Of a stretch of 64,000 bases of DNA, positions 36,466 to 48,003 are shown piece after piece (the first letter of the stretch is position 1; every line of letters begins with the position of its first letter). The DNA comes from Lamellibrachia satsuma (lineage: Eukaryota > Annelida > Polychaeta > Sabellida > Siboglinidae). The position numbers and the translations under genes are program-made. The stretch spans positions 14,154,500 through 14,218,499 of the forward strand of contig BSQZ01000001.1 of assembly GCA_033239005.1 (NCBI GenBank). Reading direction: 5' to 3'. Under the pieces are notes generated by a model, which did not search any database, had not been told where the DNA came from, and was given only the letters and a program-made list of their open reading frames with translations.

Positions 36466-38109
36466 CAGTTATAGTAGTAACAACAGCAGCAGTTGTAACA
36501 CTACTACTACTAGTAGTAGTAGTAGTAGTAGTATTAATTACACCTTATGATTACAATGTTTAATAAGCAAAGCAATTTAAACAAATAAAATTACTTCTGC
36601 TGCTGGTAAATGGTAGCAGTTTGGGCTTGAACAAAAATATGACATTGAAATCAGTTTGAACAATGCTACATAGCATAGTTGTAATTACTGTTTGTCATTC
36701 ACTTGCAGAAACTCTGTGATATTCACGAAGACAATCCAGACAGCGCTGTGGCCTCAACACCCCTCTCTCGGTGAGTAGTCTGTCTGCGTTAGTCATGTCT
36801 CTCTGACATCTCAGTGGTCTTTCAGTCTTACTTCAGAGCCTGAAAATGTGTTTCAATTGTGGGTATCTCGGTCTATTCAGCTGCTGAATTTGAGGTTCAA
36901 AATTAACGTGCGTACCAACCATGAGTGTTGCAGACCTGTAAGTTGTTACCAAAATCTGTAGAACCCACAAATTAACCCATATGATTATCCATGTCGGCTT
37001 GTTTGCCATGTATCCTCAAAAAGAGCTCTCCATTCAAACTGCAATATATTGATTTGGATCTTGCGATACTTTTGTGCAGCTGATTGCTGACTGGTCACAG
37101 CTGACTGCTGCCAGCTGACTGCTGACTGGTCACAGCTAAAATATTCGCTAGAGTAACTTTTGTTGACATGTTTTGAACTGGTCGTCTGTTATTTGCTGCC
37201 ACTGACAAATGCAGGCAGTATCCCATGATACAAAAAACAGAATCATGAGGAATATCTGTCAAATTGAAGGAGAAGACTTAGGGTAGTCTATAAGAGTCGG
37301 CGTCTATGGATCAAAGTAGTGAGGGCAGGTTTACTGATGATAAACTGATATTGTTTCACAAGGAAACTGAATTGCAACCAGAAAAAGAAGAGTCTAACAC
37401 CATGGCTGTGAAGCTTCAGTTATTATCTATTCAGCTTGTATCCAACCAATATATTATCTGTTCAGTGAACACAGTTTTATGATAATACAATGACTGTTTT
37501 ATTTCTCAGCCAAGACAATAGCAGCTGGGGCAGTCGTCATAGTCAGCGACCTTGTTCATCTTCAACAGGGCAAGTGAGTATTCAGCCTTAACCATCCTTA
37601 TTACTCCCCTTGGCAGGTAGAAGGGGCCAACAGCTTTTAGTGTCTCTTCTGAAAGACACAGACAACGTGCATGGGGTGTAAGAAAGTTTCAAAATGGCCA
37701 AGTTTCAAAATGGGTCTGGACTCGAACCGTTGTCCTCTTGATTGACAGTCTGGAGTTCTAACCACTGAGCCACTACTTGATGAGATTCACCTTATGAACA
37801 ATGTTTCTGTCATTAGGAAATTGGTAAATCTTGGCTGTATTTAATGACTGTGTTTACTATTAATGTTTGTTTATCATCAAGGTAGGTTAGTTCGTTATGG
37901 AAATTATACTGAAAGTGTATTTGGATTGTATCTGTTTGTAGGATGACAACACTGAACTTGATTCCAGTGACGAGACAGTCGGCCATGACAGAGGTGGGTG
38001 TAGACATGTGTAACTACATTGTAAAGTGACAGAGGTGGGTGTAGACATGTGTAACTACATTGTAAAGTGAAGAACTCTTATTACCATAAATTCCACATTT
38101 TTTAAACAC

Positions 38110-38197
<88 letters not shown>

Positions 38198-41100
38198 ATT
38201 ATAGTGGAGTTTGTGTCATGACAAACCATGCATTTAGTCTTGTACTATTAGAGTAAATGCATGATTTGTCACGACATAAATCGGCATGTCCGCCGATATA
38301 TAAACAGTTGGATTTCAGGATGTTTGTGCCAATAGTTTTGTTTTGTGATTTGCAGTTACCAAGTGTTTTACTATAATAAATTATTAAAATTTTATAGGAA
38401 TTACTGGCTCTGATAAAATATTCAGTGGCTCTGATTTTTAATTTTTTCAATAGTAAATGCTGATGCCTAATAAAATGCATGCAATCCATTGGCTGTTGGA
38501 CTAAAATTGAGTCTCATCATTTGGTAGTTTGGACTCAAATTGAGTCTCGTCATTTGACAGTGGGGACTCTACTCGAGTCAAATCACTTCATAGGGAGGGC
38601 AATCAATCATCAAGTTCTGAGTGATTCTTTGGACTAATTTAGTTTTTAATTATACAGATCGTCTGCGCAGTCATGTTGATAAGAATCGCCACCCGGCAAC
38701 AGAGCCAGGAAGGAAGGGACGGCAACAGCCTCAGCTTCCAGTGGGAGCCAGGGTAAGTAGACGTTCTGGTGTCACATTATCAGATGTAACTCTTATAGCT
38801 GCCTCTGAATTTTTATTTTCTGCTCATTCCATTTCAGACTCATTTTGCAAAAAAATCTAATCTGTCTAGTATCGATAACGACATGCTAACTCAAATGTGT
38901 TGTTTAGTTTTAGCAAAAGCATCGGACAAACCATTAAATTTATTTAAGTTTGGTTAGACTGAAATTTTGAACAAAATCTACCATTACATGAGGCTATTCA
39001 CACACTTGCTAGTTACCCTTGCCAAAGATCAAAGTGAATTCTTTAAAAGATTTTATCAAATACCTCTGATTGTTCACATACTGATAACTCTGTAAATATT
39101 GGATGGTTTACACAGCGCTGGGGTACTGGTGGAGGTCGCAGCGGTACCGCCGAGCGAAGGCTAAGGCCACCTGAGAGTGCAAAGCAGCAGTTCAAAGGTC
39201 ATCTCCTTGGCGACCGAGATGACAAAGACAGTGGCTACATGGGCTCGGAAACAAGTCGTAGAACTCAACAAAATAGGTTGGAAGATTCTTTGATGTTGAT
39301 CGTATGGTTTTAACAAAGAATCATACATTTAATTGTAATGAGCTAGTTTATTTATTGTATGAGTGTTGAATGTGTGCACATTATGTGCTGTTTGTACGAA
39401 TTGTGTACACATTGTGTACACATTATAGGGACTGTTAGGGAGTAAATAAACATTATAAGTATATTAAATACTTCGATGATAATTCTTCTAAATGTTTATC
39501 TTGTAAGCTTTGTATATATTTAATTTGTTTGTTTGATTTGTTTGAATAAATGCTTTTGGTCATGTACACTTTATGTACTGTGTGAAGTTACCTGGCTCAC
39601 CCTCAACACTACTCATGATTCTCATAAATGACTACTTTGGCTTCATCATTGTTCCTGATCCTTCATCATTTTGTTGCAGTCTTCCTGTGAACATTTGTAA
39701 TGAAAAATCAGATGAAAGAGACATTTTGTCCATGTGTGCAGTGTCAGGCATATGATATCAATCATTATTTGCCTATGAATGACCTGTATTTTCTTGGTAA
39801 TTGTCAATGCCTATGGATGACCTGTATTTTCTTGGTAATTGTCAATGCCTATGGATGACCTGTATTTTCTTGGTAATTGTCAGTGCCTATGAATGACCTG
39901 TATTTTCTTGGTAATTGTCAATGCCTATGGATGACCTGTATTTTCTTGGTAATTATCAATGCCTATGGATGACCTGTATTTTCTTGGTAATTGTCAATGC
40001 CTATGGATGACCTGTATTTTCTTGGTAATTGTCAATGCCTATGGATGACCTGTATTTTCTTGGTAATTGTCAATGCCTATGGATGACCTGTATTTTTTTT
40101 TTGGTAATTGTCAGTGTTAACATTGCTGATGTTATCGTCAACAGAGGTGTTGATCCCCGTCTACTGGCGCCATCTGGTGCATCTAGCCGACAAGACAATG
40201 ATGACTCACTAGATTCGGATTCGGAGTCTGATGCAAGTACTGTGACAGAGCGTGTGCGACCGCACCGGCCTAAGTCAGCTACCACCAGAGGTCAGTGTTA
40301 ATTGGCAGTAAACAAATGTCTATTGTGGGGAGCATGTTATTGTGGGGGGGCATGTTATTGTGGGGGGCATGTTATTGTGAGGGGCATGTGTAGCGGTTAG
40401 AACACCGAACTCTGAATAACAAAACAAAGTGGTTGAGATTACCTAGTGAATGTTTTGTATTATTGCCTGAAGGTGGAGCCACTGGCACATCCCCACAAAA
40501 GAGCCGCAGTCGGAGAGGAATGCTGTCAGTGTCGGCAGCACCACCTGTTAGTCATTCAGAGAGTGAGGAGGTTAGTCGGATCTCGGGAGCATCGCAGGCA
40601 ACTCACAGCCAGGGATTGCCTCAAAGGTATAGTGCTCTATAGTTTTTTTATGGTTGTGGTAACTACTTTGATATATCCAGCTGTATTGTCCATCTTTATT
40701 GTGCATCTTTATTGCTCTCCAAATGATACATAAAAACAGACACTATTTAAAATGGCGTGTTCTATAGTTCGTTTGAATGCATCCATATTACAGCATCATT
40801 TTAGTGTTAATATACTGGTAAATATAATTAATTATAACAAATTATTCTTGGCATGCATGCCCAGTCACACATGGAAACATTCTGAAAAACGTTCATATAA
40901 CCATATCATTTATATCGATGTTTTGTGTTGTAGAGTTCAAGGCCAACTGAACAGTCAAGTGATGTCATCACTGGCCAGTCAACACACAGCTGGGGTGGGC
41001 AACGTCCAAGCATGGCCCACAACAGCCAATTCTCACATGCAGTCACACAATCGTCACGGCAACCAATTGCTGCAGCCTCACACTCTCCATAGCAACCATG

Positions 41101-44100
41101 GCCTTCAACCTCGCAGTTTTCACGGCAACCAGGAATTGCAGCAAACTGGTCACCCAGCCAATCAGTTTTCCCAGCTGCATGGTATCCATGGAGACCGTAT
41201 GTTGCAGCCACAGAGTCTCTATAGCAACCAGCTCTTGCAGCCAAATGCTCTCCATGGCAACCAAATGTCATTGGTATGTATTTATACATAGTCAGTAATG
41301 TAATTAAAAGTCCAGTGAAGGTTGATAATGTTGGGCATATTTCTTGGTCTCATGGGAACTTGATTTCAGCAATATTTATGTCCACATTGAGAAACAATCA
41401 ATGTTTTCGTGACAGTTTCATACACTGCAGGTATTAGTATATATATTAATATGATTAGCAAATATTAATAAATTGTTACTTTTTTATTCTGATATACACT
41501 TTTCTCAACTTATTAATTAACATTTTAATATTATTGCTAGTAGCACTATGCATATTAATGCCATAATATTTAATACTGCAGTAAAATAACTTGTGTAAAG
41601 ACTGTGTTTTAGTACCAACTACATCTTATACTTTATCGCATAGTATCTACTGCTAGACAATGTTACGTGGGGTCTATAAATGCATAAGAGATTTCTTCAG
41701 TATACCCCATTTTCTAACATTACAAACTAATTTAGTTACTATAGGCATTTTCTGTATTCTTTTATGTAGGAGCATAAATATTACAAGTGTGGAAACAGTT
41801 ATAGCCAGCTTGCTAAGACCATCTTGTGATATAAAAGCTATTTGTGAATCTGATTTCAGAGTGGCATTCGAGCTGACGGCTTGTCTCGTCCAGACCCAAG
41901 AACACACGTAGCCGGGGTAGCTCAACCTCAGGTCACATCTAGCAGCGGAGCCACATCACTCGGTCAACAGTCTCGTGCTGCCAACTATGGGCCGGCTGTG
42001 TCATCAACTCGGCCTTCAGACGAGTACATGAACGAGAATACAGTGAATCCATACTTGGAGGCAGCAAGGGATTTCTTCCATCAGTTGAACGAAGGAAGGA
42101 GCAGTGGAGATCCAGAGGATCGCTACGTCGACCACAAGTATGAGAGGCGCAGCCATGGGAATGGTGCACGCGAGTATATCCGCAGTCCGTACCATCGCCA
42201 GCACCAGTGGATGAATGACTTCGATGGAGATGACTCGTCATATGTCGCTGCTCCTTATAGGGAATCAGCTCCCTACAGGGAAGGGATGAACCGAAGGGGT
42301 GGATTCTTGCCAGAGCCGGAGTTGCCCAATTCAGCTGCAGATAGAAATCCATATTTTGGTCCCCAAGAAAATTGGGATGGATCCCGACAGCCGGGATTAG
42401 GGAGAGACATGGAGGACAGTCGATATTCCATTGGCAACCCTTCTTATAGGACAGGGGCACGAAGCCGTGGAACGAGGATTGGTAATTCCCCAGGAAGGCA
42501 TCACGTGACAGAGGGTACTGGCTTTGACGAGCAGAATAATGTCCCAGGCAGTGCTCCTGGAACCGTCTACCAGCTGAAGACTGCTCCATGCCCCTCATGT
42601 GGAGGAGTTGGTTACCACACACACGGAGAATATGTGCATGCCCCGCCTCCTGGGGTACCCCAGCCCCCTGTGGCTGTACAACCCCCTGTGGTGGCACCAC
42701 CTCCTGTAGTGGCACCACCACCAAACATTGTGGGTACATTTGTGCCGGGTCAACCACCCACCCCATCTGCAATGTTCACTCCGGCCAAGTGGAACCCTGC
42801 TGGTCAAACGGTCAGCAATGGTCAGTTGACTACATTTGTCGTTGCGACTCCACCAAACGGGCATCAAGCCACTGGACCAACGTGAGTGTCTGTTAAGTTA
42901 TAAATATGTACATTGCCAGGTAAACTGCAATGCTGTTTGAACTATACAAAGACAAATAGGTCAACAGTACTGTTTTTGGGTGGGAAATACCACTTTTTCA
43001 TTGATCCCACTTTTCTGATGAAATGTCATGTTTTTTGTAATTTTCAAAAACAAATTTCCTGTAAAAATATGGTGTATTTGTTATACACGAGACCATTCTA
43101 GGCACACGTTATTCATGTGGTCTCGGTTGATTTACCATTTTCTCTGCAGTGTGAGCCCGCTATAAAACATTGAAAAGTGATTGGAGGAGGATGTTTTTAC
43201 TGTTGCCTGAAACTATGACAGTGTCAGTGCCACAATTCTAACACACCAGAATATTGAACTCTGGTCATTCTGAACTACGTTTGGAGCATTTCAAGAACTC
43301 GGTGTTTGTTTGCTAAAGCTCTCTTTTGCCATGATAAATAATTATGTTAAATATAGTGCATATAACTACTTTCCCATTATAGCAACAAATACCACTCCTC
43401 TGACACACACATAAACACCATCATCTTCTGTCCACAGTGGTACCACCTACATTCCATGCCAGTTGATGACTCCGCCTCCACAACAGCAGCACCAGAGGGC
43501 ACCAGCAGTTTCTCCTAGTGTCCGCTACTATGTGCGACAATACGGAACCAAGAGTAAGACTAGGTGGGTACATTAATGCTCCATTAGTGTCCCTGTGATT
43601 TTAGACTGGTATTATTGGGTTCTGTAATAATGCTGTACCCTAAATTCTTCAGGGCCGTTGTGCTGGTTGATGCAAGGTCTGTACATGCCATTTTGACAAA
43701 AATCTGAAGAAACCTGGCTTTGCGGAAGAGATTGATATTTTAAATCACTAACAATTATTTTTATTGAGTGCAAACCAATTGTTAGAAAAGTTGTGTTTTA
43801 GTGAAATACTTATTACGGAACATATAATTATGGAAAGTTGTTTCCGGAAAAGTGCACAAAATTGCTATGCATGCTTGGAAACCTTACTGTATGACAAGAT
43901 GCAATGCATTAAATGTATAAAGATCATGGGGTCAGTGTTGTCTATCGATTGCTTTCCTGCGGTGATTATTGTGAATAGTTGTATGTACATTTTCATTCAA
44001 TAAAGTTAAATATGTCGCACGTTTACATCAACTGTCAACCACATGTCCCACTAGTGACATCTCTAATGCAAGATAATTCAACCAGCAAATTTGACTCTGT

Positions 44101-45052
44101 TGACTATATTTTATCCTTAACTTGAGTCATATTTACTGGACCTGTCCTATTGTCTGTTGGGTAGCAAGATAACTTAGTGGTAGAGTAATGGACCATTTAT
44201 TGAGACAAATGATCAGTTTTGCCAGTAGTTCAAATCCTTTGACCAGTCCTAAGGAAAATATATTGAGCTACATAAGACCTTATCTATATGAGCTGTTGTA
44301 TATTTTTTTATTCACTGTTGTATATTTTTCAGGTCACCTAGAACTGGTCACAGGCACAATCACGAGTCATCTGTCAGTGAAGACGAGGTGAAGTCTACTT
44401 CCTATCTATCATGGCTATCTTAAGGGCTTGTCTGCTTATATACATGCACAAAAACACGGGCCGGTTTCACAAAGCATTCCTTCCGTATGAACCCTTGTGT
44501 GAAGATTCTCAATTCGTGATATCTAGTTAATACAGTTCACAATGCTTTTCTTGTTTTCTGTGATCGAGTTATGTAATCTTCGTCAAACGCCTGAATCAGG
44601 TCCTTTGTATGACACAAACGCTTCATGACACCAGCCCCATCTGTCTCGCCTTCTTTGCTGCTGGAACAGAGACAATCAGACTGGACTCGCCTCAGTCTGA
44701 TTGTCTCTGAAATCTTTGGTGTTTCCAAGTATAATTCTCTATTGTCACATGTTGTATCCAGGAGAGTGCTTTATGTAGCAGTCATGTATAGCATCCAATG
44801 TTTCTGTGCCAAAAATTACCACTGTTTCAACCGCTACCCTAAAAACCTGTTTAAGGTGATCAGTTAAACATGTGTGTATGTGTAATTAATGATGTGTATT
44901 ATGTACAGGATTCAGGGGACTTGAACGAGTCTCTGTCTGGGGCATTACACACGGCCAAGCAACTCAAGAAGATGTCTCGCAAGATGAAGAAAAATCTCCG
45001 TGTTGAACTGTCTCGGTCCTACTTCGAGACGTCACTCGTCAGTGGATACTAA
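27881..45052 (+). CDS. AKNA: AKNA (centrosomal microtubule organiser / AT-hook-named protein), complete
   Basis: In vertebrates AKNA sits at subdistal appendages of mother centrioles and promotes microtubule nucleation and delamination of neural progenitors. Nineteen coding exons: 27881-27962, 29185-29507, 30435-30789, 31212-31678, 33488-33953, 34797-34954, 35558-36121, 36709-36770, 37510-37573, 37942-37993, 38658-38752, 39116-39276, 40145-40290, 40473-40626, 40934-41273, 41860-42881, 43438-43563, 44333-44387, 44909-45052. They join in frame to about 1611 residues (human about 1439). Recognisable: the conserved helix [17 protein letters not shown] (residues about 437-453), the AKNA-domain coiled coil in exon 7 ([35 protein letters not shown]), [11 protein letters not shown], and the C-terminal helix [21 protein letters not shown] see no canonical RGRP AT-hook. 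Intron phases are mixed (0, 1 and 2). Confidence 0.93.
29560..29835. repeat. TAAAAGTTAGTTTATTATTATTA tandem array (26-29 bp)
   Basis: About ten units centred on AAAAGTTAGTTTATTATTAT, differing in the number of ATT triplets. AKNA intron 2. Confidence 0.92.
29832..29905 (+). repeat. Dispersed repeat, also at 52998-53075
   Basis: AAAGGTCCGTTCTTATACAG, then GGTATCCAGTCCTTGG and GTTCAAAGCACTTTACA, match 52998-53075 (GGTATCCAGTCATTGG and GTTCAAAGCACTGTACA). Family unknown. Confidence 0.6.
31685..31985 (-). mobile_element. CR1/L2-like LINE 3' end in AKNA intron 4
   Basis: The minus strand reads [20 protein letters not shown], then [16 protein letters not shown] and [14 protein letters not shown]. 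This matches the classic LINE C-terminus (TRGH..KL.K.R.RLDVRK..FS.R....WN.L). It is 5'-truncated and directly abuts the MITE copy at 31982. Confidence 0.8.
31982..32458 (-). mobile_element. MITE-like repeat, copy B (inverted)
   Basis: Reverse-complement copy of the family seen at 1-406 and 32637-33132. Outer ends are TTAAGGCTCCATCCTC on the left and GCACCTTTAAA on the right, close to inverted TTAAAG...GC termini. Non-coding. Confidence 0.75.
32637..33132 (+). mobile_element. MITE-like repeat, copy C (direct)
   Basis: Starts TTAAAGGTGC and ends near TTGAGGAAGCAATATT. It contains the same internal landmarks as copies A, B and D, including a local inverted pair (TTTCACCTTTGGTGAAATTT). It faces copy B across about 180 bp of unrelated sequence. 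Confidence 0.8.
33488..36121 (+). CDS. AKNA: AKNA exons 5-7: coiled coil and AKNA domain
   Basis: Exon 33488-33953 carries [20 protein letters not shown] and [20 protein letters not shown], the most conserved AKNA segment. Exon 34797-34954 carries [12 protein letters not shown] and [15 protein letters not shown]. Exon 35558-36121 has the helix [19 protein letters not shown] and [16 protein letters not shown], then [20 protein letters not shown], a Gly-rich spacer, and [19 protein letters not shown]. This order matches the AKNA domain and its flanks. The Gly-rich spacer ([15 protein letters not shown]) is a GT/GGT-rich low-complexity run in the DNA. Confidence 0.92.
34226..34480 (+). mobile_element. 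tRNA-derived SINE
   Basis: Begins with a tRNA-like head: box-A region TACCATAGCGGTTAGAACG and box-B GGTTTGAATCC, 35 bp apart. A conserved-looking body follows (TATAAATGAGTACCTGG, CTACAGACAGATGTGGATAT), similar in plan to metazoan CORE/Deu-type SINEs. The 3' end runs into the 12-bp array. Confidence 0.7.
34482..34665. repeat. 12-bp array CCGCTATGTAAA, about 15 copies
   Basis: Near-identical 12-mers, one with CTTTG for CTATG. Being a multiple of 3 it is open on both strands (Lys-Pro-Leu-Cys and His-Ser-Gly-Leu repeats); these are artefacts. It follows directly on the SINE body. Confidence 0.95.
36160..36535. repeat. (AGT)n trinucleotide region at the start of AKNA intron 7
   Basis: AGT/GGT/ATT triplets begin about 40 bp after the donor of exon 7 and extend for about 375 bp, keeping the frame open as poly-Ser. 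The exon is taken to end at AAA|GTGAGT (36121) because exon 8 joins in frame there. Confidence 0.9.
36709..40626 (+). CDS. AKNA: AKNA exons 8-14: Ser-rich middle with DSGYMGSE motif
   Basis: Seven small exons (52-161 nt). Together they encode [20 protein letters not shown], a short Ser/Asp region, a basic patch ([11 protein letters not shown]), then [18 protein letters not shown] in exon 39116-39276. That last motif is shared with vertebrate AKNA. Exon 40145-40290 is acidic ([16 protein letters not shown]). Frames were checked across all junctions. With exons this small, alternative inclusion is possible: exon 10 (52 nt) and exon 8 (62 nt) would shift the frame if skipped. Confidence 0.82.
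37690..37790 (-). mobile_element. tRNA-derived SINE head (minus strand)
   Basis: Reverse complement contains TGGCTCAGTGGTTAGAACTC (box A) and GGTTCGAGTCC (box B) at tRNA-like spacing. AKNA intron 9, antisense to the gene. Confidence 0.75.
38110..38195. repeat. (AT)n tract, AKNA intron 10
   Basis: About 86 bp of AT dinucleotide. It is followed at 38212-38280 by a separate imperfect inverted repeat. Confidence 0.95.
38838..39060 (+). mobile_element. Degenerate MITE-like copy
   Basis: Shares with copies A and C the series TCATTTTGCAAAAAAATCTA, AAGCATCGGACAAACCATTA and GTGAATTCTTT, but with many changes. Lies in AKNA intron 11, ending about 55 bp before exon 12. Confidence 0.45.
39776..40110. 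repeat. 38-bp tandem array, about 9 copies
   Basis: Units begin GCCTATGGATGACCTGTATT and end TGGTAATTGTCAAT. They are nearly identical except for GTCAGT and GCCTATGAAT variants. The array ends about 35 bp upstream of the acceptor of AKNA exon 13. Confidence 0.95.
40384..40432 (+). mobile_element. Possible SINE head fragment
   Basis: TGTAGCGGTTAGAACACCGA resembles the box-A end of the SINE at 34226. Only about 45 bp are present. It follows three GTGGGGGGCATGTTATT units (40325-40390). Confidence 0.35.
40934..41273 (+). CDS. AKNA: AKNA exon 15: internal imperfect HGNQLLQP repeat
   Basis: After [16 protein letters not shown] the exon runs through about six imperfect repeats of 11-12 residues around [15 protein letters not shown], visible in the DNA as a degenerate 33-36-bp tandem repeat (CAACC at each start). 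The opposite strand is also open for this reason and is not a gene. The repeat looks like a lineage-specific expansion in a disordered region. Confidence 0.8.
41860..45052 (+). CDS. AKNA: AKNA exons 16-19: long C-terminal exon, Pro-rich segment, basic terminal helix
   Basis: Exon 41860-42881 (1022 nt) is Arg/Tyr/Gly-rich, then has [17 protein letters not shown], a Cys/His cluster that could bind a metal (my inference), followed by [17 protein letters not shown]. Exons 43438-43563 and 44333-44387 are short and polar. The last exon 44909-45052 ends with a predicted amphipathic helix ([20 protein letters not shown]) and TAA at 45050. Vertebrate AKNA also ends in such a helix. Confidence 0.88.
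44160..44290 (+). mobile_element. Diverged tRNA-derived SINE
   Basis: AGATAACTTAGTGGTAGAGT (box A-like) and AGTTCAAATCC (box B-like) at tRNA spacing, with a short unrelated tail (TGAGCTACATAAGACC). AKNA intron 17. Confidence 0.5.
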
Positions 45053-48003
45053 ATGTGTCGATACAACCATGGATTATGCACATATCTAAACACAAGGTCG
45101 TGATATGTTGGTCTAAACCAGGTGGAAACCATATTTTATGTTAAAATGTGTGTGATGTATGTTGTTAAGCATATTTTGTGATGAATTATAATTTATTGTT
45201 GACCTATACTTATTTACTAAAATCATTATAGATCATTATTGATTTTGTTTGTTGGCTGCACATGTTACCAAAGATCTGCACTGAAACTATTTGTTATGGT
45301 AGTGCTATTATTTTATCGTAGTTATTATTTTATTACGTTAATGGAGATTCTGCTGTGTGGTGACAAATGATTATTTTTCAGACTATGATAATCTGAAATG
45401 AGTTGTAGATAAAATCAAAAGATGTGGCAATGAATTAAATCAATTTGAAATGTTACAAATACCACAACTATAACAGGGGAATGTAACATATTTAATATCA
45501 TCACCAAATGAAGAGTTTCATTGATGACAGTTTTCAATGAAGAAGTTGTTTTGGTTTGTGGCAGGATATGAATTCCCACCGTCCAATTATATTCACTATT
45601 TACATTTTTCATACATAATCTTTTTAAAGTTTTACCTTTCTAGATGCCAAAAATATATACAGTATGGTTATCTATGTAGAAAATATTTACCCATGTACAT
45701 AGTTTGTAAGAAAGTGATTATACAGATCATGCCAAAATAGTAACAATGAAGGACCATTATATCTTTTACTTGTAAGAAGGTATAATTTTACATGTAAATA
45801 CACTGTATAATGTAACAATCAAATGTGGTTTGAGAGACTAGCAGTACCATTTATATTATCATTTAATGTTTTACAGTATTCTGTAATTTCTCATCATTAA
45901 TAAATTCCTCGTGATTATTATTGGTACATGCATTATTTTATTAAGAAAGCTATTTAATAAATCAGGCTTTGTTGATAGCAGTTAACTACACAAAGATCCA
46001 CATTTCTTCTTTGTAATTATGTTGACTTATACATAACCAATACCTCAAATGTATGTGCTATTTATACAAAGTGTAAAAGTATAGGATGTCATTGTAATTA
46101 TATACATACAGAACAAAACATCAACTCGTGTGTGCCAATAACGTTAGCATGTATTGCTGAAGTTTTGAGAGTTGTAGCCTCATTAAAATGTTAAAGGTTG
46201 CAGTATTATCATTGATTCTTAACAAATTAGATAATGCTATGTCATTGTGTTATAGAAATTATCACAGCTTTACGCAAACTTTATTTTTGAGAGACAGATA
46301 TGGACAATACATTTGAGAGTTGTAGATGAACTGTACAATTATCTTTCAGAGATGGAAGTCTAGTAATTTCTGGTACATTTTGTAGTGTTAATATTTAACA
46401 GGTGTGAACAACTTAATAAAATCTCATTTGATTGTATATTTCTTTGTGGTCACCTCATAAACGCTTTATTTATTTCACCATTAGAAATTATGTATTTCAT
46501 AAAACTGTAATACATTATAAAATTGTAATACCACAATAAAATCATCTGATTAAGTACTGAACTGACTGTTGTTCGTTTTGCTAACATTAAAAGATTCAGC
46601 TTACAAACGTTGAAATAATACAAAACAAAGTAATGCAGGTATTTGCCGATACATTGCTGATTCAAATGTCAATACATTCTACAAGATGAGCTAAAAGACA
46701 ACCTAAAATGTACAGTAATATACGACTTGCACGTTACTGAAAATCAAACGGCATAACAACAGAATGTCTCTTTATAGAGAGACTATGATATCCCTGAATT
46801 ACATGACTTTCCTGTTGACCACATTGTATTTACTGAGATGGTTTGATGCTAAAAGACCAACGTCACAACAAGAAATATGGCTTGGTACCTATCTGAAAAA
46901 GGGATTTGTTCATGTTTCTACAATTTTGTATTTATTACGAAAAACATGACATTGTATTTTGTGAATGTTGAATGATGTCACTGAAGATCTGGTACATTTG
47001 GCTACTTTCTACGTGATTTAGTCAGTAGTCCGGAAGGTCAAGAATCAACTAAAAGTTTGTTATAAAGTTCCTCAATAAATATAATACTCCACAATTATGA
47101 TTTTCCAGTCAAGCAAAATGAACACTGTCAGCGAATGAACACTGTCAGCGAATGAACACTGAACACACATTTTAGAAGTTGGGTAATTTTTTGTGCAATG
47201 TTGACATAATACAGTTGGTCACATATAAATAGTTCTGATGACAATTGAGCAGCAGAGTACAAGATGAAATCAAATTTACTTTCATACCTTAAATAGATTT
47301 CATGTACATACAATGTGCACAAAAACTAACAAATATAGTAATAAAAACATAATTTCACCTTGGCAGGATGTGTTTTGACATCAGAGATCGGTGGTGTATT
47401 TGTGCAGGGGATGGGGGGCACACCCTGACCCCCTTTTAACTTGCAGTTCAAATGGTAATAAATAGTTTTACAATCTAACAGAATTGTTTTCCTGTACTAG
47501 TTTGGTGAAAAAGTTTTATGAAATAGTTCCATATGAGACGCATGTAGCTGAAGAGAAATTAATTAGTAAACGTTAACAAGTGAACCAAATCTGCATGTAG
47601 TATCACAGATAAATAGCTTACTGACACGTACACTTGTCCCTGAACAGAACCTAGTATGTCTTGAAATTACGTCATATTTTCTCATGTGCCAACTCTCACG
47701 ATTTACCTGTAATTTATGAATTTCTTGATTTTTAATGGCGTTACAGGCACAAGGAGATAGACCTTATGGTTTTGTGCATTCTGAACAACACGGGTTTGTC
47801 AAATGACATGCCAATAGATCGCCAGTTCAAAACATGTCTAAAGAGCAGCTCTCGCGAATATTTTGGCTTTGAGCAATCAACAAAGCTAATGTCCAATCAA
47901 CATATCACAGTTTGCACGCCAAGCTCCTTTTAAGCATGGGCAACCAAACAATGGATGGGTTTATTTTTGGGTCTTACGGTTTTCTGCTTCAGGGGTGCAC
48001 TAC
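45053..48003. other. AKNA 3' UTR and convergent intergenic region
   Basis: AKNA (plus) and HENMT1 (minus) converge here. AATAAA signals for AKNA lie at 45899, 45956 and 46415; the last is followed by a T/GT-rich stretch (46430-46450). On the minus strand AATAAA lies at 47960-47965, 40 bp past the HENMT1 stop, and AATAAATAAA at 46465-46474. A 17-bp unit (AATGAACACTGTCAGCG) is repeated 2.6 times at 47118-47162. No other gene or element is visible. Confidence 0.6.

Noticed and set aside
41939..42772. 277-codon minus-strand frame
   Set aside because: Shadow of AKNA exon 16, whose plus-strand frame joins correctly to exons on both sides.
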